DNA of 21,833 nt from Paulinella micropora (lineage: Eukaryota > Cercozoa > Imbricatea > Euglyphida), in NCBI GenBank assembly GCA_009731375.1, contig BJOX01000130.1, positions 79,844 to 101,676 on the forward strand, written 5' to 3'. The notes under the pieces were generated by a model. The model ran no database searches and was not told where the DNA came from. It was given only the letters and a program-made list of their open reading frames with translations. Numbering within the stretch: the first letter of the stretch is position 1; the number at the start of each line of letters is the position of its first letter. Below, in pieces: positions 8,001 to 16,636 of this stretch. The translations under genes were made by a program, and so were the position numbers.

Positions 8001-9057
8001 CATTATTTGTCAATGTCATTCCACCACCTGTTGTTGGAGCAAAAAGTATGGACGAGCCGACAAAAGATAATGGATAGCCCGTTGCTCCACCTGCCTCCGA
8101 CGAATAGATAGAGCCCATATTAAAGAATAACTTGCCAGTGTTTAATGGATTTGAGTCTTTTACACCCACATAAGTAGTAAATGTTTTATTCCCAGTTATT
8201 GTTTGGTCGCCTGTTAGTTTAACAACCGAAGTATCAAGAGCCGAAACATCAACACCATCAACATTACCGACATTTGCTACATTAAAACCCCCCATATTTA
8301 AATTTCCAAACATCATAGCGAGACCATCCAATCTTAGAAAAGGTGAGTTTGTGTTTCTCCATTGCCCCGTGCTATAAATGAGTAGTTGGTTATCGGCGGG
8401 GGTGCCNNNNNNNNNNTCCGCTGACACTTTATCATTATTGTCTTCGTGCTCTGATATCCAAGTATCAACATCTTTCGTATTTAGTAAATTTACACCTGTT
8501 ATATTCAAATTACCACCCATACTAATGTTGCCGAATTCATCCACATTTATTGGAAAGGTTTTATTTACCCAGTTTATTGAGTTATATGTAAGATAACTAT
8601 TCATTGCGATTGGTGCTGTAATGACTACATCAGAGAGTGTGTCAATTGAGCCAATGGTTGTATTTCTCCATTTACCATCTACATCATTATATGTTAAGTA
8701 TTGCCCGACCACTGGTGCGGATATGTTTGTGTCTATGAGATTGTATAGACTGGTTTGGTGCGGATTACTTGTATTGGAGCGGTGTTGAGTTGAGGCTTTA
8801 ACTTCGTCGTTGTCCCTTACTCGTTGCTCTGTGTAGTATAAATTTTTTCCTTCTTTTACATCTGTTGTTGATTTTAAAGCGAGCCGTGTATCAAAGCGGT
8901 TATCAGTGAAATAAAGATTTACGGGTTCGGCATCTTCTGGCACTCTGTCTGTGTTTAAACCAATAATATTTGTGTTGGTAAGATCTAAGTTTTTTATGTC
9001 TAGACTATCAACGGCCAACTCATTAAGGCCTAGTAAGGATTTATATTGACTACCCAT
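5007..9057 (-). CDS. Very long tail-fibre-like protein with C-terminal peptidase S74 chaperone (gapped, one frameshift)
   Basis: Three open stretches belong to one gene of roughly 1350 codons: 9057-7982, 7039-about 5735, and about 5735-5007. The N-terminal part has phage-fibre-like text (NLYFTDNRFDTRLALKSTTD, LTGDQTITGNKTF, DGATKGYADTL). The middle is beta-repeat modules such as LITANAGITYTG and GIFLWDTTNTSWGIY. The C-terminal end is an intramolecular chaperone of the endosialidase/S74 type: SDRRKK with the Ser and the Lys five residues on forming the expected self-cleavage dyad, then GLIAQELEEIL, then GYSEFIAPLIKAVQQL and a terminal coiled coil. Family members trimerise fibres and cut themselves off. 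Here it is probably a capsid-attached receptor-binding fibre. A one-base indel near 5730-5740 breaks the frame, and the gap at 7040-7981 changes frame, so its length is approximate. Confidence 0.85.
5470..6180 (-). repeat. Two diverged fibre repeat modules, period about 340 bp
   Basis: The block from ANAGITY through GTLW occurs twice, once with its ANAGITY at about 6137-6165 and once at about 5797-5825. The order in each is ANAGITY, a Thr/Ser-rich turn, GAKI, DGTNA-like, GIF-WD, SWGIY, a variable loop, YSFRFRV/YSIRFRV, GFVWEN/GFIWEN, LMSL and a G-LW end. The variable loop differs most. The frameshift lies in the second copy. Confidence 0.75.
5730..5740 (-). other. Single-base indel that splits the fibre reading frame
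   Basis: Comparing the two fibre repeats at the GAKI...DGTNA block, the copy ending here is one base shorter than the copy near 6080 (22 versus 23 nt to the shared ACAGACGG). Beyond this point the original frame runs into unrelated sequence and stops at 5633, while the repeat continues in the other frame. It may be a true mutation or an assembly error. Confidence 0.75.
7040..7981. other. Assembly gap of 942 N inside the fibre gene
   Basis: Both sides code for fibre sequence on the minus strand, but in different frames, so the N run does not give the true length. A repeated fibre region is a likely cause of the gap. Smaller gaps of 10 N lie at 291-300, 680-689, 8407-8416 and 20738-20747. Confidence 0.95.
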
Positions 9058-9117
9058 TGTATATTATAATAAATAATTAATTTGTAAATACTAAAAATAT
9101 ATTAATCTTAGCATAGA
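9058..9117. promoter_or_regulatory. Bidirectional promoter region, fibre gene / charged protein gene
   Basis: This 60-bp AT-rich spacer separates two divergent start codons. On the minus side, TATAATATACA precedes the fibre ATG (9057). On the plus side, AAATATATTAATCTTAGCATAGA precedes the ATG at 9118. The TATA-like blocks lie within a few nt of each start. Confidence 0.5.
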
Positions 9118-9624
9118 ATGCCGTCCGCTGAAGCAAGTCGTAAGAACTGGGGTAGTGCTGTGGAAGGAATAAAAGCGAAAGCGAAACAACGAAAGATGGA
9201 GCATGCTAAAAATGTATTAGCACAATACCGAAATGCTGTAAAGCAAGAAGACGAAGATATGGAGGAACGAATAAAACAAATTGAAGAAAAGAACTTGGCT
9301 AAGGATATTATTACTGAACATGATAATGATAGCCCAGAGGAGAAGAGTGAGAGTGAGGACGAGGTTTATTTCACTGATATCATTGCCGAAAAGATGGCTA
9401 AGATGAAAATTAAAAGAGCGAAGGCGGAGACTAAGAGAGCGAAGAAGAACCCCGAGCCCGAGAGTGAAGAAAGCGAAAGTGAGAGTAGTGAAGAAGAAAT
9501 CAAGCCTAAGAAAGGGAAAGGTAAGAAATCAAGCAGTGTGAGCGTGAAAGTATATAATCAATCTTCAGGTGCTAAGAAAGAAAAAAATAGTAATGATGTT
9601 GAAAAATGTTTTCTCAAGTTTTAA
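9118..9624 (+). CDS. Charged, helical protein with acidic Ser-rich tail, unrecognised
   Basis: 168 residues. The first half is Lys/Glu-rich and probably helical or coiled coil (EGIKAKAKQRKMEHAKNVL, ERIKQIEEKNLAKDI). The middle carries an acidic patch and a short YFTDIIAEKMAKMKIKRAKA helix. Residues about 115-130 are Glu/Ser repeats (ESEESESESSEEE), which look like casein-kinase-type phosphorylation sites, followed by a Lys-rich run and a Ser/Val stretch. It has no domain I recognise. Divergent from the fibre gene, it converges on the next gene with overlapping stop codons. It could be a scaffold, DNA-associated or host-interacting protein; none of this is shown. Confidence 0.7.
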   Translation: MPSAEASRKNWGSAVEGIKAKAKQRKMEHAKNVLAQYRNAVKQEDEDMEERIKQIEEKNLAKDIITEHDNDSPEEKSESEDEVYFTDIIAEKMAKMKIKRAKAETKRAKKNPEPESEESESESSEEEIKPKKGKGKKSSSVSVKVYNQSSGAKKEKNSNDVEKCFLKF

Positions 9625-10151
9625 TCCCATTTATCTTTCATGTAATTTTTAAGCAAACTTTTTAATTTATTGTTAATTCTTCTTGTATCAATCATACGAT
9701 ATATAATATCTTCTAAATACCTTTCATCTTGTTTTTCAAACACTTTAATTCTGTCTGCTAAGGTATTTCGCCTTTTACTAAAACTATTTTTAATTTTTTC
9801 AATTTCTGCAAAAGTTTCCTTCTTCGTTCCCTTTCTTACTTTCGCATAACGGATAGCAAGAATATCATTATCATATTCAATTAAATCTTCATTTAGTTTT
9901 GCTATCTCTTTCTCTGTATCTCTGCTTAATGCAATGTCATTGGTTGATTTAATAGCGGATTGTTTTTTTCCTGTTAGTCTAAACTTAGGCGGTGGTTTCG
10001 TAGTTTTCTTAAATTTTTTCTTTTCCGATATCATCTTTCCATAATGTTCCATTAATTTAAGCAGTTCAGCCTTTTTTAATTTGCTAATTTTTGGACATCG
10101 TCTCCTTTTTTCTTCACCTAACACTTTTCTCAGGACTTTTACGGTCGGCAT
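9621..10151 (-). CDS. Basic helical protein with SAP/Rho-N-like N-terminus
   Basis: 176 residues from the ATG at 10151 (MPTVKVLRKVLG). Upstream in-frame Met codons exist up to 10307, but they lie inside the integrase gene on the other strand, and TACATATA abuts the 10151 ATG. Residues about 20-40 (CPKISKLKKAELLKLMEHYG) resemble a SAP or Rho-N type helix-extended-helix used for nucleic-acid binding. The rest is basic with long charged helices (about 90-176). A role in DNA binding or packaging is inferred. The 36-bp spacer to the integrase suggests shared regulation. Confidence 0.68.
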   Translation of the reverse strand: MPTVKVLRKVLGEEKRRRCPKISKLKKAELLKLMEHYGKMISEKKKFKKTTKPPPKFRLTGKKQSAIKSTNDIALSRDTEKEIAKLNEDLIEYDNDILAIRYAKVRKGTKKETFAEIEKIKNSFSKRRNTLADRIKVFEKQDERYLEDIIYRMIDTRRINNKLKSLLKNYMKDKWD

Positions 10152-10187
10152 TATATGTATAAAAAAATATTTTCGTATTTTGTATAA
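10152..10187. promoter_or_regulatory. Divergent 36-bp promoter, SAP-like gene / integrase
   Basis: TACATATAATG reads outward on the minus strand and TGTATAAATG on the plus strand, both with the AT box touching the start codon, separated by AT-rich sequence. There is no room for a conventional eukaryotic core promoter with a normal leader, so very short or absent 5' leaders are likely (inference). Confidence 0.55.
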
Positions 10188-11186
10188 ATGGACTATAAAC
10201 ATACAATTATTAATACACAGAATGCGGATAGCCAACTTGAGGACACACCAACTGGAGAAGAAATAAAAAGGACAAAAGAAGAGGAGGCACTTGAAATACA
10301 CCACCAAAAGAAAAACCCGAAAATATGGAATACAATATGGGTTGATAAGCCGTTAGACCAAGTTTTCTTAGACTTGGCGGATATGAGTAAGATAAAAGAC
10401 AAAAAAGGAAATAAGGGTTATGCTTGGATGCTTGTTTGGATAGATTGTCATAGCCGATTTTTAATAATAAAACCATTGAAAAATAAAACCGCACAAGAAG
10501 TTTATTATGCTTTAAAGTCTATACCTTATAAACCGAAGTCAATTACTACCGACAGCGGAGGAGAGTATAAAGGTGCTACTCGTGAATATTTTATTCAAAA
10601 TGGAATTAAGCACGATGTGGTTGAAGTAGGAGACCACAGAGCACTTGCTGTAGTTGATAGAGTTATAAGAAGTATTAGAAGGTGGTTAGACCTTTTATTT
10701 GAAACAAATAGAAATTTTGATTGGGTAAGTTATATTCAAGACTTAGTTAATGCGTACAATCATAAAGTTCATCGGGGAATTCAGGCCAGACCCGTGGACG
10801 TATTTGCTGGGAGAGATAAGAACAAACAAACTATAACTCGTGATAACCTTATTAATGAATTCAATATTGGCGATAATGTCCGTAAGGAAAACAAGAGGAA
10901 TGTTTTCAGTAAAGGTGGTAAGACATTCAGTAAAACTATATATAAAGTCAAGGGACGAACCGGATTTAAAATAATTTTGAATAATGACGAATTAGTGAGC
11001 CCTAGAGATTTATTAAAAACTGATTTTACAAAACCTATTGACGAAGAAAAAGAAATCAAAGAACAAACGAAAGAGATTATCAAGGAAAAGAAAACAAAAG
11101 AACAACTAAAAAGAGAAAGTATTGACAGCGATAATATAAGAACAAGTAAAAGAGAAAGAAAGGCGAAAGTAATATTAGATTTGTAA
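10188..11186 (+). CDS. Retroviral-type integrase (rve) of a polinton-like virus
   Basis: 332 residues. The catalytic core starts near residue 55: first acid Asp62 (FLDLADMS), second Asp122 (ITTDSGGEYKG), third position Asp157 (HRALAVVDRVIRSIRR), where the common DDE signature has Glu; the 35-residue step from second to third fits. The helix WLDLL...WVSYIQDLVNAYN and HRGIQARPVDVF follow, as in Maverick integrases. A C-terminal SH3-like module (about 222-265) reads FNIGDNVR, then SKGGKTFSKTIYKV and GFKIIL. The tail is Lys/Glu-rich. An N-terminal HHCC zinc domain is not evident. Products insert the viral or transposon DNA into host chromosomes. The gene is intact and starts on TATAAATG. Confidence 0.9.
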   Translation: MDYKHTIINTQNADSQLEDTPTGEEIKRTKEEEALEIHHQKKNPKIWNTIWVDKPLDQVFLDLADMSKIKDKKGNKGYAWMLVWIDCHSRFLIIKPLKNKTAQEVYYALKSIPYKPKSITTDSGGEYKGATREYFIQNGIKHDVVEVGDHRALAVVDRVIRSIRRWLDLLFETNRNFDWVSYIQDLVNAYNHKVHRGIQARPVDVFAGRDKNKQTITRDNLINEFNIGDNVRKENKRNVFSKGGKTFSKTIYKVKGRTGFKIILNNDELVSPRDLLKTDFTKPIDEEKEIKEQTKEIIKEKKTKEQLKRESIDSDNIRTSKRERKAKVILDL

Positions 11187-11233
11187 AATAAATAAGAATA
11201 AATACTGCCGAAGACACTCAGTTTTTATCAAAA
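11187..11233. other. Candidate edge of the viral element
   Basis: A 47-bp spacer between the integrase stop and the tail of an oppositely oriented ORF with different base and codon use. Integrase genes of Maverick-like elements often lie near an end, so the terminal repeat or junction may be here. I see no clear terminal repeat or target-site duplication. Confidence 0.3.
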
Positions 11234-11602
11234 TTAAGAACGATTGTCTGTGCCAGACTTGCAGTAAAGAGGTTCCCCCACATCCTGAACATAATATCTC
11301 TTCGCTGCAGCCCACTTGTGAAAGCCTCTAACAACTCCTGTTACTGCTAGGTAACCTGCTCCTGTTGGGAATGGCCTCATAAGAATTCCCTCCACACAGC
11401 CTGCCTGAGCGAAATTAAAAACTTGATCTTGCGAATTCGGAATTGAAGAAAACTTCACATAGCATCTCTTGTTTTCTCTTAGTTGAGCTGGGGTAGGGGC
11501 AGTCAGTTTGACTTCTTTGTTCTCCGTCAGTACTTCCGTCTCAGGCGAAGGTTGGTTGATGTCAAGGTCTGCAAATTCTTCAACTGGTGCTTCCTCGGAC
11601 AT
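11234..11602 (-). CDS. Unrecognised ORF with host-like codon use
   Basis: 122 residues, from the ATG at 11602 (MSEEAPVEEFADLD). The N-terminal 40 residues are acidic and Pro-rich; the rest contains RCYVKFSSIP, GILMRPFPTGAGYLAVTGVV and KRYYVQDVGEPLYC, with no family I recognise. Codons such as CTG, GCC, ACG and CCT are frequent, unlike the AT-ending codons of the viral genes, and no TATA box abuts the start. It may be a host gene or its last exon, since the ORF could be cut by splice sites I cannot confirm. The C-terminal residues next to the viral edge could derive from the insertion. Confidence 0.45.
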   Translation of the reverse strand: MSEEAPVEEFADLDINQPSPETEVLTENKEVKLTAPTPAQLRENKRCYVKFSSIPNSQDQVFNFAQAGCVEGILMRPFPTGAGYLAVTGVVRGFHKWAAAKRYYVQDVGEPLYCKSGTDNRS

Positions 11603-12073
11603 TCCTACAGCACCACAGACATCAAGGGTTTAGTCCTTTTGCGAAAAATCACTTTTTGCTTTCTGAGAAAGACAAATTCTGAGAAAAACACAAGGTTTTC
11701 TGGAAATGTTTTTTTTTGGTGGTGCGGAGTATTTTAAGCGAATTCACACGGGAAAAAGTGGCAAGAATTGAAAATGGATGGAAAAAATTTAGCCGTAAAG
11801 GAAAAGTGGTAATACTTGATGGATTTTTCCAAACCGGAGACGGGAAAGGTGAGGCGAAAAAGCCCACTAGACGAAATTCGTCGTGGACAACTTTTCGCTT
11901 TTTAAGTGTGCGGTATACATTTATTTACATAAATAATCAAAATACACACATAAAACAAGTATCATTTTGCCTCATATTTGCCAGAGAAAGAGAGACATAC
12001 TTGTACACACACATACTTATTCACCACTTTCACCTGTGCCGAGAAGGATGGAGAAAGAGGAGAGAAGAGAAAC

Positions 12074-12116
<43 letters not shown>

Positions 12117-12202
12117 CAGACACACAGACACATAAACAACCACTCAAGTTTGCCTAGGCAAAGTGAGGCAAAAAGGAATAGTCCTTTTTGGCGGAACCAA
12201 TG
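11603..12202. other. Non-coding interval between host-like ORF and retrotransposon
   Basis: About 600 bp with no gene I can support. It holds poly-T and poly-A runs, a plus-strand open frame from 11716 that runs into the GA tract (probably chance), CA-rich stretches near 11940-12020, and the (GA)n microsatellite. The retrotransposon similarity starts at its right edge. Confidence 0.6.
12077..12112. repeat. (GA)n microsatellite
   Basis: Eighteen uninterrupted GA units, preceded by GA-rich sequence from 12050 and followed by CACACAGACACA-type sequence. Confidence 0.95.
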
Positions 12203-13499
12203 TTACTTTGCAGTTCCTTGAAGATACCGCATCACCTGTTCCGCCTCCTGAAATGTGAACTCCTTTGGCTTGGATGTGAAGCGCGCCATCTCCCCCACCG
12301 ACCCCAGCGTCTCATGTCGAGTCACTCTGACCCAAATCAGAATTCCGCATATGTGATAAGGAGAAAACTCTTCCATCACGCTGGGCAATCCCTCCCGACA
12401 CCCAAGCATCAACCATGGTGAATCCACCGACGACAAATCTTTGGTCTTGAGGCGCTCACTGGCCTCCCGTATGAACGTCTCCTGGAATAACTTGATGGTT
12501 CTTCCCAGCTCCGGATGTCGGCCATCCTCGATGTCTATCCCGACCACGCCAGTAGGCAATTCGCTCTTGAACACCTTGAAACGACCTTTTCCAGCCGCTT
12601 TGAAATCAGCCTTCGTTCTTCGCTGCTGAATCCCATCATAATGTCATCCACATGAACGAATCCTATGTCAGGCTTGTCTTGCCCTTCTCGCCACCGGAAG
12701 AAGAAACACGGGAAGGCCTTGTGCTGCTCGAATCCCTGCGATACCATAAACGGCACCAGTATTTACATCCACCATTTCCTCCCGGCGTCCTGTCTCCGTA
12801 GAGAGCCCGGACCATCTCCCAAACGTAGCCTTCTTCTTCGAAGCCAAAAGGTGGTACTAGGTAGGTGGGCCGCATCCCTTCTTCCTCAACCTCTGCCTCA
12901 ATGCAGGCTGTGCCCACGTCGAACTTGCCTAGCACCAGATCGTAGAAGGTTACCAGCATAAAAAAGCCAAGTATCGTCATGGCGCATGGAGTTGGGAACG
13001 TTCGCTGTCCGTAATGCTCCCCTTGTACCATTGAGTACCCCTTCGCCACCAGTCGGCTCTTGTACTTCAGTACCTTTCCTCCCGATTCCTTGGTTGCGTC
13101 TGCGTATCTGCCCCTGCATAAGTCTCGTGCCGGTACAGACTCCTTCTTGCGCCTCCTGAAGCATCCCTGCGCCCATAGGGTAGCAATCTCTTGTGCCCGT
13201 GCGTCCTCAAACTTCCCGGACGCTGTAGCATCCTTTTCCGCCACCGGGCGAGTAAAGGTAGCCGCCAACGCTCGCTCCCTTACCGCCCACTTGAGAATTT
13301 CCGAGTCCAGCATGCGCTCTACCTCGTTCTCCGTGTCCTCGCCCTCAAAGCGTACAACGTGGGCCGGCTGCAGCTTCTTGCCTTTCCGGATAGGCTCGCA
13401 TTCACCTTCCACCGCCTTTTCGCGTCTTGCTTTTCCACTCGGGGCCGTAGGTTCGCTTTGCCCAGTTCCATCCCCATTCCTTAGCAGGTACCTCAACAC
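12203..13499 (-). pseudogene. Copia-type reverse transcriptase, frameshifted
   Basis: Three frames together carry the RT. 13499-12663 holds KYKSRLVAKGYS (the VKYKARLVAKG entry motif), a FDVGTACIEAEV block (the DVKTAFLNGEL equivalent), PPFGFEEEGYVW and ALYGDRTPG (the LYGLKQAPR equivalent). 12756-12535 holds the active-site region FVHVDDIMMGF, where His replaces Tyr of YVDD. 12574-12203 holds VVGIDIEDG (the LGIEI equivalent), an FIREASERL block, and then the connection segment SPYHICGILIWV with ARFTSKPKEF and MRYLQGT. No RNase H follows. Substitutions in core motifs and the frame changes indicate decay. Confidence 0.83.
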
Positions 13500-13683
13500 T
13501 CATGCAGCGGGTTACCTCGCGCAGTTCTTCCGTGGATTCCTTCTGCTCGGGCGATCTCAACTTGCCGCACTATTCTTTCTCCTCCTTGACCACGACGACG
13601 CGTTCGTTGTCGTCACCTCCTTCATGTTTCACGAATGGCTCTTCCATGTCGTCGCTGATTGGTAACCAAGAGCCTCATCTAGC
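13500..13683 (-). other. Linker between integrase and RT of the retrotransposon
   Basis: Short stretch between recognisable domains. One minus-strand frame reads an acidic, Val/Lys-rich segment (DDMEEPFVKHEGGDDNERVV), typical of the variable linker before copia RT. Frame changes occur at both ends. Confidence 0.45.
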
Positions 13684-14913
13684 TTAAGTCCGGAAGCCTT
13701 CCAAATTTGAAGGATGATTGGCAAAAGGGGGTTGATCTTCGTCAAAGTTGATCACGTCCCGCCATCTCTTGATCTGCACTATGTGCGCCGATGTTTCTAG
13801 GTCCAGTCCCATCCACGCGGCCGGTATAGAGCGATCCTCCTCCTTTCGCAAGCCGTGGTAATTTTTGTCCAGTACCACATGGCACAGACAACCGAAGGTG
13901 TGCAGTAGCGATAACCAGTCCACTTTCTTTTCGTAAGGGAACAATGTGAACAGTCTAGGCTCTGCACCTCCCGGCGGAGGCGATAAGTTGTGCAACAGTC
14001 CCACGTGCAGTAGAGCGTAGCCCAAATACACGTAGGGCAATTGCGCCCTCTTTAGTAGCTTCCGCGCGCCCGCCCAGATATGCTTCTGCGATATCTCGAC
14101 TAAGCTTGCTTGCTGGGGTCATTTCGTACGGCATAACGCGGCCGTACCCCCACGCTCTCAATAAGGTCGTTGAACACCTGCGATCGCTGATAAGCTCCAT
14201 CGCCGCGTATCTGATTCACCCGATTCCCCGTCTGGGTCCGACTCATCTTGAAGACCTTACTCGCCACCAGTGACTGACGCTGCATTTCTACGTTCAATAG
14301 CAGCTCCAAGTTGGTGTACCCCACTGAGTCTTCCACCATTGCCATTAAACATCGTTCACCGTTGAATAGCGGTCGTGCCAGTAGGGCTGAGGTGTCCACG
14401 GAACAACGCTCACCCGTTCCTTTCATGCGCGTACCATGAGCATTCCGGACATGTTCGGTGGGGCGGCTTCTGAGCGCCCCTGGCCGGGCATTCCGGACAC
14501 TCCTTGCTCACGTCCTTGATGGCGTTTACTAGTTTCACGTCATGTGCTTTAGCAACAGCTTGTAGCTTGGCGGCAGCGGGATCATGAAAGATGCGATGTA
14601 GAAGCCCCATGTCCCACTCCTTCTTTTTCACCTTGTTGGTTGACCAAAAGGCTACTTGCTGTTCTTCCGTAGAGCCGGATTGAAACCGGATCACCGAGTC
14701 TTCATGGTCGAAGTACAGTAGTGTGTCCTTCGCTTCTTCCTTCACGTCGGGGACTACCGCCCTAGTGATGTAGGGCGAATCCTTTCGCAGCACTAAAGTG
14801 TAGCCGTCTAACATCAGTTTTGGTCCCGACACCAGCAACTCCGTCAGATGCTCACCTATCCATACCTCCTTGAGAGGCATGCTTCCGTCTTGGCCATTAT
14901 TACTTCCAGACAC
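13684..14913 (-). pseudogene. Copia-type protease tail, GAG-pre-integrase and integrase, frameshifted
   Basis: 14913-14410 reads LKEVWIGEHLTELLVSGPKL followed by MLDGYTLVL, the equivalent of the segment after a copia protease. Then LLHRIFHDP with CPECPARG gives the His/Cys zinc-binding GAG-pre-integrase. A frame change near 14440 leads to VDTSALLARPLFNGERCLMA (first acid region) and VNQIRGDGAY with SQVFNDLIESVGV (second acid in RGDGAY). A further change near 14100 gives SLVEISQKHIWAG with ARKLLKRAQLPY (third catalytic Glu). The integrase tail LHTFGCLCHVVLDKNY and WRDVINFDEDQPPF ends at a stop at 13684. The D-D-E residues are all visible, but in three different frames, so the enzyme cannot be made from this copy as given. 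Confidence 0.8.
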
Positions 14914-15027
14914 AGTATTCTTTCCTTCTCACTTACTAGATCCCGTCCCAGTTCCAGCTCCTCCTCAACTGGTTCCTTCCCCGGGCTCGACGCTCCGCCG
15001 GGAGTGGGCTGACCCTGCGCCGCGCCT

Positions 15028-16636
15028 TTAAGAGGTACGCCCTCCTTGCGTTCTTCTGTCCCCCCATAGACGCTTCTCTGCAACTTTGGTGATGAGTTGC
15101 AGCACTTCCTCGATCTGATCGATGCCCACTGCTCGTATGTCTTCATTGTAAAGCTCCGCCATGACAATTGCCAGCTTCCTTAGGTGCCGAAGCACCCTTG
15201 TGCGCATCGCCCCATCACGAGTGTGATCCAGTTGCTTTGGCTTAGTTGGGGTTAGTTGCCCCTTAATGTGCGCCAACGCCCTTCCCATCTCAGCCTTGAA
15301 CTTCTGAGCCTTTGGGGTGTTGTACGGCGCCGCCGCTCGAACTTGTGTCATCAATGACACCATGTCATCCCCTCTTCCGGGGTTCTTCGAATCTTCAGAC
15401 TCTTCCAGCACCTCAGTGGAATCCTCCTGGACGCTCCTGTACAGCTCCGCCATGTGTTCGCGCCACGGGGTAATTCCATTTTCCAGGTACACCAGCGGGT
15501 CGATCACCTCCTCAGGCGTAGCCAACATCTCCTGCTTTACCGTTCCCGGGCCGGGCGCTTCAGGTCCCCGTCTCTCCACTGGGCCCGTCGTCGCTGTCTC
15601 GGCAGTCTTTCCTTCCACCTTCGGGGTTAGCGGGGGCATCGCTTCCTCCGTAGCTGCAGACTGAGCCTTTCTGACCTTAGCTACTATTGGAGTCACGGGA
15701 TCTTAATTCCGCACTAATCCCACGCGCTTTAAGTCAGAGTCGAACCTCCCGCCATGGGCTGGATCCTTTATTGCCCGGTATTGCGTTACGGCCGCCTTAA
15801 CCGTGCGATAGGGCACCCTTTCTCTGTACACCTTCCGGTTCCTAGGGACTCCCGGTTCTTCCACTTCACCTTGTCCCGATTGATGTTCCAATTGTAGAGC
15901 ACCCCTGACTCTTCCCTCAGGATAGTGAATATGATGGGTACATACGATCTGTCCCAGTTCAACCCCCGTCTTTGGGCTTCTTGCCTGGCTAGATGTTCCA
16001 CCATCTTGTCCTGCTTAGCCCGACCAGCCAAGTGTCCGAGGCCACGCTCCTCCATCTCGATCATCAGTCAGTATGCTGGCATTAGCGCCCACTCCCGCGA
16101 TTTAGCACGAATGCTCTCCTCCAAGTAATAGCGCTCTCGCTTATCTTGATGGTTGGTGCAAAACAGCATGTCCCCGGTCAGTAGTCCAGCGGCGTCAGCC
16201 CTCACCTGTTGGTATTCTGAATCCACAGCCTCCTTCCTAGTTCTCATGCACCGATCCCTTCCAAACGTTGAACAGTGGCACCTTCCTTCCAGGCGCGCTT
16301 CCACCACTCCTACAGGCTCGTCATCTTCATGACGCAGGAGTGGAGGCGGTACCTCGTAGGTCTCCGGACCGTACTTCAAAGGTTCGGGTAGTGAATACAT
16401 GGAATCGGGTGTTTGAGGAGTAGTCGTTGTTTTTCCCTCCCCGGTGCCGGACTTACGTGTACTTCCGGTTCTCTTCACCATCATCGCTCTAGGCAAGCCT
16501 CCATATCGAAGCCTTCTAAACTCCTTCCAGTTTAGCTGCCATTCCATGTACTGGTCCACCAAACCCGGTCCTGTTGGTATGTGGCGGTACCAGGACGGAG
16601 GTATCCACTCCGTCGGGCCCGTTGGTACGCCGAAGG
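15028..16636 (-). pseudogene. Unassigned middle segment of the retrotransposon polyprotein
   Basis: About 1.6 kb between Gag fingers and the protease tail, open in three successive frames: 16562-16068, 16064-15703 and 15696-15028. The first has a Trp/Tyr-rich start (DQYMEWQLNWKEFRRLRYGG; preceded in frame by EWIPPSWYRHIPTGPG) and a CHCSTFGRDRC cluster. The second is a helical RQEAQRRGLNWDR segment. The third is Pro/Thr/Glu-rich, then helical (HLRKLAIVMAELYNED). I do not see a clear D-S/T-G protease active site. It may be a lineage-specific Gag-Pol region, or contain a degraded protease. I do not recognise a domain. Confidence 0.5.

Noticed and set aside
11716-12135. Plus-strand 139-residue frame ending in Arg-Glu repeats
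   Set aside because: It runs through the (GA)n tract, has no recognisable domain and no start context; chance is more likely.
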